Of a DNA stretch of 64,000 nt, positions 57,303-64,000 are shown one piece after another. The notes under the pieces are model-generated. The model saw only the letters and a list, made by a program, of their open reading frames with translations, was not told the origin of the DNA and did no database searches. A program made the position numbers and the translations under genes. The DNA is taken from assembly GCA_013350335.1 (NCBI GenBank), contig CM023532.1, forward strand, positions 97,335,853 through 97,399,852, read 5' to 3'. Positions within the stretch are counted from its first letter, which is position 1. Each line of letters opens with the position of its first letter. This DNA is from Chimonanthus salicifolius (lineage: Eukaryota > Streptophyta > Magnoliopsida > Laurales > Calycanthaceae).

Positions 57303-58385
57303 TGTAACGACCCATCCCGCTACGAGTACGTTAAACTGTTACAAAGCCTCAAAACACCGATCTAATTCTATTTCAGGGGCATTTATTTAATTTTTTTCAA
57401 AATAAAGGGGAGATACTGCCCCCACAATTCAAAGCAACTACAGGCAACCCACCATTAAACCAGTAACCAATAAAGTATTAATCATAATTGGAAACAATAA
57501 CATCATTCCATTATAACATTCATCCAACTTAATGAATCCAATACATTAATAAGTCTCCAATTACAAAATAAAACCATGACAAGTACAAAGCCGCAACTCT
57601 ACGCCAAAAGTCTGATTGAGGGTCCCGCCAACCCTTCATCTATGAAGTACCTGTGAGGCAATGGGTGAGCTCTACATGCCCAGTGAGGGTAACACATGCA
57701 TCATAAGTCATCAAGCATATATTGCACATAATCATATGGACACATCAATGTCTAGGATATCTACATGCATGACCATACAAAGGTGTGCCCTACCCCTAGC
57801 ACATGGCCCACGTCAGCCGGGCCTCTAGGACATCCTCTAACCAACCCAATGCAACTCCCTTATGTGCCCAACCGCGACAGTCCACCCATCCACGGGTACA
57901 CAGACTGATCTTCAGTCAGATCGGGGTCTCTAGTCCTCAACTAGACCTATGACCCTCTCATGAAAATCCGCACACATATCACGACTAACCCAAGAGTCGG
58001 ACTCACTAGAGACCCAAACTGATTAACACACAGGAGTAACCACCTCACCAGTCCTCAACGAACTGCCAACCAGACTCATCTACGGTCTCATCAACCAAGC
58101 ACCAGAGTCTCGATAGTCAAACCTATAACCTTGGACCCCATATGTTGGTCTCCACATGACTGGTGTATCCACCTCTCACAGGATTCTATAGGTCTTCTAT
58201 CGAGTGAGCCGGCCGAACTCACTCGTTAGGCGCCCATAAATTCCTGGTGAGTCGACACCCACAACACAAGTCTCAAGCATGAACCCCAACACCATGACCA
58301 CGGGTAATACACTACCACATCGCACCATAGGCTGTCCCCACCATACAGGTGTCCTAGCCTGGAACATCGCACCATCCCTCAACCA

Positions 58386-58797
58386 ATGAGCGGGCGAGCA
58401 CATCCTCAGCCTATTCGGTTATTTAGGGAATCACAAACCATACCAGCGGGAGCTGTCCCTCACCGTATCGTCCCTCGACCTAGGCGAGCACCTCCTCAGC
58501 CTACTCGGTCATCTAGGGATCACAAACCATGCCAGCGGGAGCTGTCCCTCACCGCATCATCCCTCGACCTAGGCAAGCACCTCCTCAGCCTACTCAGTCA
58601 TCTAGGGATCACAAACTATGCCAGCGGGAGCTGTCCCTCACCGCATCGTCCCTCGACCTAGGCGAGCACCTCCTCAGCCTACTCAGTCATCTAGGGATCA
58701 CAAGGCATACTAGCGGGAGCCGTTCCTCACCGCACCATCCCCCGGCCAATGAGCGGGCGAGCACCTCCTCAGCCTACTCGATCATCCAGGGATCACC
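58386..58797. repeat. 89-bp tandem repeat in LTR-15, about 4.6 copies
   Basis: AGCGGG begins at 58445, 58534, 58623 and 58712, exactly 89 bp apart. The unit holds CCTCACCGCATC, CCTCGACCTAGG, GAGCACCTCCTCAGCC and TCATCTAGGGATCACAA. Copies are close to identical, so the array expanded recently. It lies about 1.1 kb from the sense 3' end of the LTR. Confidence 0.93.
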
Positions 58798-60606
58798 TCA
58801 CCCGTCACACATTCGGGTATCGGAACCACAAAGGGCTTCTAAGGTTGCCTTGGGTGAACCAATATTCAACTTGATGGCCTATTTAGGTTAACATAATTAC
58901 TTCCCAATTAGTCCTTATTTGGGACTCCCAGGCACTTTGTTCTCTAATTCAGACGACACTGCTCTCATAGGTGTGTCTGAGAAACACAAGACAGACTGCC
59001 CATTTGATCCATGCAGGGGTACAACTACCCAATTCCAATCACAAGGGAATCCGCATCCCAACCACGCATCCACGGTACGATCCCACATAACATGCCCACC
59101 CTAACTACCCGACAATCTAGGGGGAGTCTCTAGACCCTGATGTGGCGTAGTACCCATGCCCCACCGGCATCCCACATACGTTAGTTATATGTATGCACAA
59201 TTAACTCTACACTTACACATGCCATTAACATAGTTCGTCACATAATAATCAGGTATATGGATCACTACTTATCACTGGTTGACATGTTAACATTCAAGCA
59301 TGTTATAACGTCTAGCAGTCCAAGCTAATTATCACATGATCAAATAGTATATTATCAACAGAATACATTGCACCATAATCAAACATATACCAGTACATAT
59401 TACATATTCACATGCTAGCATCTTAGCATTTTATCAACCAAAATAAACTCCAATTATTTCACCACACAATCAATCAATTATGACCTTAAATAATCAATTC
59501 ATATTGCCTCTGCAGGCATCGGATACGAATACATCCGGATGGGGACCCGCCACATAATAGTATCAACAGTTCCCTTGCCGAGTGGCTCGTAATACTGGGG
59601 ACCCCCATTCGCCGCATTTCGTACCCGCACATATGATATAGTAGTAATATGCGTAGATGCATGCTAAAAGCGGTGATAAGTTCCCTCACCTGTGTGTGCC
59701 CTTAAAATCCAATGCGAGAAAACGAGTCCGCAGGGTTGAAGGAAGTTCGATCTGTTGAAACGGGAGCACAAGGATAAGTAACCGGGCAAAAATGAGTCAA
59801 ACTAAGTCTGGACTACAAACGGGCCCGAAAGCGAGTCGGGTCCAAACAGAACTGAAGTGGGCCCGAAATTGAAAACTGGGTCCAAAATTGGACCGAGCTC
59901 GAAACTGAGCCCGAAACTGAAAATTTGGTTTGAAATTGGGTCTGGCCCGAAATTGGGTCGAAACGGGCCGGGCCGAACTATGTCGGGCATGAAATCGGGT
60001 CGGGCCGAAGGTGGGCTGGGCCTAACCAAGGTTAGCGAGCTGGGTTAGGCCCCCAGACCTACTGGGCTAAAACTGGGCCTGCTTTGCCCGAACTGAACTC
60101 AGCCGAGTCAACTCAGTGACCCGACTGAGTTGGCTCAGCACCCAGTCCAGAAACAGTGAAAAGGGGGAAAAGAAGAGAAAGAGAAGAGAAAAGAGGAAAA
60201 CCAGGGAGATGAGGGGGATAGAGAGAGAAGAAGATCAAGGAGAAGAGGAAATACCGAATCCGAGTACCTGAAATCGGCGAGCACGGCGGAAGGGGGTTGG
60301 AAATCCGACGGCTGAAGGCGAGGAGCACGGCCATAAAGGAGGAAGGAGAAGAGAAGAGGAAATCAGCAGAGGCGGCGGCGGTAAGGATGACTGGATCTCG
60401 GGTTTCAGATAAGGAGAGCGAAAAGGAGAGCGGTACTGCAAAGACGGGGTTTGGATCGGGAAAAGAGAGAAATCGGAGAGGAGAGGGAAGGGAGTGGGTA
60501 GGGGCGGCGGCTGCACTCTAGCAAAAGAGGGGATTAGGGTTTCAACAAGAGGGAGGATAAGAGGGAAGAAGGGGAAAGAAGAAGAGAAGCAGAGGAAAGG
60601 GTCGCG

Positions 60607-60632
60607 GCACTGTAGCTGCGGCGCTACAGTGC
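60607..60632. repeat. Perfect hairpin in LTR-15
   Basis: GCACTGTAGC and its complement GCTACAGTGC are separated by six bases (TGCGGC). The LTR terminus at 60934-60948 has the related phrase CCTGTCGCTACA. Function unknown. Confidence 0.8.
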
Positions 60633-60948
60633 TGCGGAAAAACGAATAAGGAGGGTTAGGGTTTCCTTAGGGTTTAGGGTTTTGAAATTCTCTTTTTTTT
60701 TCTTTTTTTTTTAAATAAAAATCTTAATTTCCAAAATATTTTAGAAAGCTCAAAGAAGTCATCTCGGGGGAAAGCCTGTGATTTTCAAACTTTTAGTATG
60801 AGAAAAAATTCTGTAATTTAAAATTACTAAAGTGCCCCTTGAGTTTCCGAACTCAAAACTGGGCAAACCAGGACCCACCACGGGGCCCACACTCACCCCA
60901 CTGCTACCAAGACCCTAAAACTCTGAAAAATCAGGTCCTGTCGCTACA

Positions 60949-61254
60949 GAGCAGCTTCAAAATCTTGGTAATATTCTCAATCCAGTTCTCCGCTCCTGCG
61001 GGTCCCTCTTTCCCTTTGAAATAAGGGAGATGCTGCTATTGAAAATCTTTGACCATGTTTCGGTCCTATGATTCATTGGAGGTTGCGCCTCCATTGCCGT
61101 TCTGGTGTTGCTGTTGAACGGAAGTGACCACTGCCTTTATCAGGCTCTGTAGCTCAGGAGGTACTTCGGGAATATTCGCACTGCCTTGTCCCTCTCCGTG
61201 CTATTCATCCTCCTGATGTGGGTTCTGTTGGGTATTTCTTCTTCTTGGAGGCAT
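60949..61254 (-). pseudogene. gag: Ty3-A gag N-terminus
   Basis: ATG on the minus strand at 61254-61252 gives MPPRRRNTQQNPHQEDE, then a TAG, then HGEGQGSANIPEVPPELQ, an acidic/Gln-rich N-terminus like that of Ty3-F. More stops follow NES and VKDFQ. FKGKEGPAGAENWIENI leads into LTR-15 at 60948; the frame continues at 57302 (KLL then KISGDED). The start is supported by identity of the first codons in Ty3-F. Confidence 0.85.
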
Positions 61255-61508
61255 TTTCCTAAGTCATTGAAACATTGACTAACTTAGTTTTCTCATAACA
61301 ATTTATGTTCACATACTTGGGGAAAATTGCCTAATCATCATATTGCATTTCTTGTTTTGGGGATTTTTCCTACGTATCATATATTGTTTCGCATTTTGGG
61401 GAAATCCTGATGTTTCTTGTTCAGGGGAGATATTTCATATTTGGCTATGTTTGATAAATCCATAATTTATAGTGATTGTCCTTCCCTTGCTATTATTTTT
61501 CTCATCAG
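61255..61508 (-). other. Ty3-A 5' leader, truncated
   Basis: This non-coding leader matches the Ty3-F leader (GGATTTATCAAACATAGC, read as the complement at 61443-61462). It ends abruptly near 61508, before the primer site and the 5' LTR, which are absent. Plus-strand LTR-16 starts there. Confidence 0.7.
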
Positions 61509-61806
61509 GTGTTGTACCCAATTAAGACCCAAGACATGGGATCCACCTCATCAAGTGAGGTGGCATGTGTATGAGGTGGCATTTAAGTGGCATGACCAAG
61601 TGAGACCCAAATCCACCTCATCAAGTGAGGTGGCGAGTGGTCTAAGGTAACATGCATGGTCGGCTACCATGGTTGACATGGTCAACCATGGGTGAGTTCA
61701 AATGGGGTGAGTTGAATTATATTGAGTTGGAAATTAAAATCACTTGAGTTATATGGAAATGAGTTCAAAAAAATTAAGCGAGTCAGTGAATTGGGATTGT
61801 GTTGAT

Positions 61807-61990
61807 GGGAAAGACCAAGCCCCAAGTGTAAGCCATGTGTCTCCTTGGTTGGGACACATGGGAAAGACCAAGCCCCAAGTGTAAGCCATGTGTCTCCTTG
61901 GTTGGGACACATGGGAAAGACAAAGCCCCAAGTGTAAGCCATGTGTCTCCTTGGTTGACCAAGGGACACATGGGAAAGACCACACCTTAA
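61807..61990 (+). repeat. 53-bp tandem repeat in LTR-16, about 3.4 copies
   Basis: GGGAAAGACCA begins at 61807, 61860, 61913 and 61972 (periods 53, 53 and 59; the third copy has a 6-bp insertion, ACCAAG). The unit contains AAGCCCCAAGTGTAAGCC and GTGTCTCCTTGGTT. Confidence 0.9.
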
Positions 61991-63242
61991 TGTGGGTGGT
62001 TGGGAGGTTAGGGCTACCAAAACTCATAGGACCGATCCTCTCTTGGAGATAAAAAAAAAAAAATAAGAGTTTCATCCCATCCTCCCCGTCCCTCTTGAGC
62101 AAAAGAATCCTATCTCTCAACTCTCTCCCTCTCTCTACACCCTTGGCCGATCTTCTCCTTTGGAAGAAAAGATAGAAAGTTTTCCATCTCATTCTCTCTC
62201 TCTCCCCCTCTCTTTGCACCCTTGCCCGATCCTCTCCTTTGGAAGAAAAGATAGAAAGTCTTCCATCTCATTTCCTCCCTCTCTCAATCAACACCTTGGC
62301 CGACAATGAAGATCAAGGAGGCTTTCAATCTCTCTCCCTCCCATTTCGGCTCTAGACTTGGAGGAAGAACAAAGACTAAGGAAGGAGAAGGACGTAGGAG
62401 CAAGATCAGACCTAAAGAAACGGAGGAGACACGGAATAGATATGTAGTGTTTAACGAGGATTTATTGGATAACAGAAGCTAAGGAAAAACATAGTTTCGG
62501 CTATGGAATGGCAGAAACCATGGGGTCCCATATTTGATGGATAGGATTGGCTAAACCGTTGCAAGCCATGAAGGTGGATATCCATTTGACGATGGAATAT
62601 ATTTTGGAATAAATGATCAAAGAGTCGGCATCCATTCAAGGAATGGGTAGGTGTTGAGGGCCAACACCCAAGGGACGGAATGAAGAAATATGGATGATGT
62701 TTAAAATGCTTTTAAAGAATAAGGAAACAAATTTTAAGAGGAAGGGTTAAGTCTAACATCAAACAAATGAGGACTGATTTCAGGTTTCTATCGTCTGCAG
62801 GATGGGCTGCGGACGGGTACCTGACTGATTCTAAAACTAAAGTTTTTGTATGATTTTCCTTTTCCAATTGGTTAAGTTTAAATGGAAGGATGTACGAGAC
62901 GATTTAACTTAATTGGATAAGTGGTTTGACTATTTTATATGATGGAATTAATTTAAAGTAACGGGACTTCACAAACGGGTGTACGATCGGCTTTGGCGTG
63001 ATAGGTGATCTATATCTTCACGAAAACATCAAGGATACAATACTTGTACATGGGTAGGATTCCTACATTGTTGAAACACTTGGTTTATGTACACACAATG
63101 GTTTTTCTTTCCATGATTGATGATCTATTTTTGGTATCAAAATGCTTATGTTTTAAGAATGGATTTCAAGGCTTTTATGTAATTTAATGTGAAATAGCAT
63201 GTTGCACTCACATCTCATGCATGGCATGGGAGGGAACATATG

Positions 63243-63435
63243 AGAGGAGCCCACGCTCCATTCGGGGTATCCGATAAACAAACGTGGGGAGGGATCCGTA
63301 CTGATTCCGATTGAGAAATGGTATATGATGTTTTGAAATGGAAGAGGAGTCCACGCTCCATTCGGTGGGACCGATAAGGCATATGTGGGGAGTCATGAAA
63401 ATGAATACCTTGATGTGGCTTGTTCATCAAGAGGT
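63243..63435 (+). repeat. Stem-loop cassette of LTR-16
   Basis: Two SL2-type units (GGAG with CTCC around CCCACG or TCCACG, near 63245 and 63345) are followed by one SL1 with arms CTTGATG and CATCAAG near 63411. The flanking TCATGCATGGCATGGGAGGG block (near 63216) is conserved with other LTRs. Confidence 0.75.
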
Positions 63436-64000
63436 TTACATATGTATTTTTGAGATATGATTGATGGGTGGGAAATCATGGCATATGACACCCATGGCAT
63501 GGCATTGATTTAGCATGATTTGATATTATGTATCTATTCTGATTTTTATACTAATCCCATGTGTTTTCCCCTACTCAGAATGCCTACTGGATGCGTTGAC
63601 TAACGCCCTACTTCTACCTTAGATGATGATGCAGGGAACGGAACAGACGATGGACACGGAAGGAGCCAAGCTTAGGAGCTTGTGCAGCTTATTGCTTATT
63701 TTAAGTTTTAGTTTTGGACTGTGTATATTGAGTTAATCACATTTTGGGATTGTAATAACTTTGATATTATTCGGCTATGGTTTGACGTTACCTTCGGATA
63801 TTAAGTTCCGTTAAGTTTTGGGTGATTGACTTCCTTGCTAAGTAAAGGTTATGGTTGGTTTATGTAATCGATTATTAATCCCGCAATATGTTTATTTCCA
63901 CAAGTATAACCTTAAACGTGTGAACTGTTGTAGTGGACTCGGTCCATGCACACGTATGGTTGGCCAACTAAGGGCCGTGCTTTAGAAGCTCAGATTTAGC

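Larger units (their letters stand above)
57303..60948 (-). mobile_element. LTR-15, complete solo LTR of a different family, 3646 bp
   Basis: It begins TGTAACGACCCATCCCGC and ends GTCCTGTCGCTACA, with exact target copies GAGCA (57298-57302 and 60949-60953), inside Ty3-A gag. Sequence differs from the other LTRs and it has no GGTTCGGCCAT hairpin; ATGCCCAGTGAGGGTAACACATG near 57678 resembles the conserved 3' block, which suggests minus orientation and a distant relationship. It carries an 89-bp tandem repeat (58386-58797), repeated GGGCC/GAAACT phrases (59810-60060), a GA-rich tract (60150-60600) and a 10-bp-arm hairpin at 60607. Proline- and serine-rich open frames here are simple-sequence artefacts. 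Confidence 0.92.
61509..64000 (+). mobile_element. LTR-16, plus-strand LTR, both ends incomplete
   Basis: It starts inside an LTR (ACCCAATTAAGACCC with CCACCTCATCAAGTGAGGTGG, as in the Ty3-A LTR read in reverse). It contains a 53-bp tandem repeat (61807-61990), a duplicated CT-rich tract (62100-62290), GGTAGGATTCCTAC at 63054, a cassette (63243-63435), the block ACTAACGCCC, pyrimidines, CTACCTTAG (63599-63622) and the conserved 3' region. About 100 bp of its end is beyond the window. No hairpin of the GGTTCGGCCAT type is seen. Its orientation is opposite to what a 5' LTR of Ty3-A would have. Confidence 0.82.

Noticed and set aside
58386..58891. Open frames over the 89-bp repeats
   Set aside because: Explained by the tandem array; the peptides only repeat the unit.
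60235..60516. Proline/serine-rich open frame in LTR-15, and small frames on the opposite strand
   Set aside because: It lies in a GA/CT-rich LTR tract and has no recognisable domain.
61749..62219. Open frame of 156 residues with repeated QGDTWLTLGAWSFP-like units
   Set aside because: It comes from the 53-bp tandem repeat and the CT-rich tract of LTR-16.

Overview
This is plant DNA built almost entirely of nested LTR retrotransposons. I see no host protein gene, rRNA gene or tRNA gene. Three coding element remnants are present: a Tat/Athila-type Ty3 pol fragment (Tat-T, plus strand, 5422-7632), a chromodomain Ty3 element on the minus strand (Ty3-A, split into five pieces between 16523 and 61508), and a second chromodomain Ty3 element on the plus strand (Ty3-F, 43800-56187). 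Every coding region carries stops and frameshifts. The rest is very long LTRs (about 3-4 kb when complete), mostly solo, inserted into these elements and into one another. The chromodomain after integrase, the initiator-tRNA-Met type primer site in Ty3-F and the long LTRs fit the Tekay/Del branch of chromoviruses. The host is a seed plant with a repeat-rich genome; I cannot name the species.

Layout. 1-549 is the end of a plus-strand LTR (LTR-1), next to LTR-2 (minus, 550-781 and 4495-5421), which is split by LTR-3 (minus, 782-4489). Tat-T pol follows (5422-7632). It is interrupted by LTR-4 (minus, 7633-14798), itself split by LTR-5 (9023-12741), and its reading frame resumes for three codons at 14804. 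14804-15487 is unassigned. LTR-6 (15488-16522) is a partial LTR. Ty3-A starts with its 3' LTR at 16523-18135; its body lies at 18136-19903, 23188-23341, 40009-40887, 56311-57302 and 60949-61508. The interruptions are LTR-7 (19904-23187), LTR-8 (23342-40008, holding LTR-9/LTR-10, LTR-11 and LTR-12), LTR-13 (40888-56310, holding Ty3-F, whose 3' LTR holds LTR-14), and LTR-15 (57303-60948). LTR-16 (61509-64000, plus) abuts Ty3-A and runs off the window.

The order of insertion can be read from 5-bp target duplications. Exact pairs are CCATT (LTR-4), GCTTC (LTR-8), AGAAA (LTR-11), GTAGG (LTR-12), GTATG (LTR-14) and GAGCA (LTR-15). Pairs with one mismatch flank LTR-3, LTR-5 and Ty3-F, and a pair with two mismatches flanks LTR-7.

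The least ordinary content is inside the LTRs. They share a modular architecture in sense order: a 5' part that differs between families, a CT-rich then GA-rich tract ending in a splice-donor-like GTAAGT, a cluster of 29-nt hairpins (arms GGGTTCGGCCAT and ATGGCCGAACCC), a TAGGATTCCTA palindrome, a TATA-like box, a modular cassette of two stem-loops with compensatory base changes, and a branch-point/acceptor-like block (CTAAC, pyrimidines, TAG) near the 3' end. This suggests an intron inside the LTR and a strongly structured RNA leader. Both are inferences from sequence conservation among the copies here and have not been tested.
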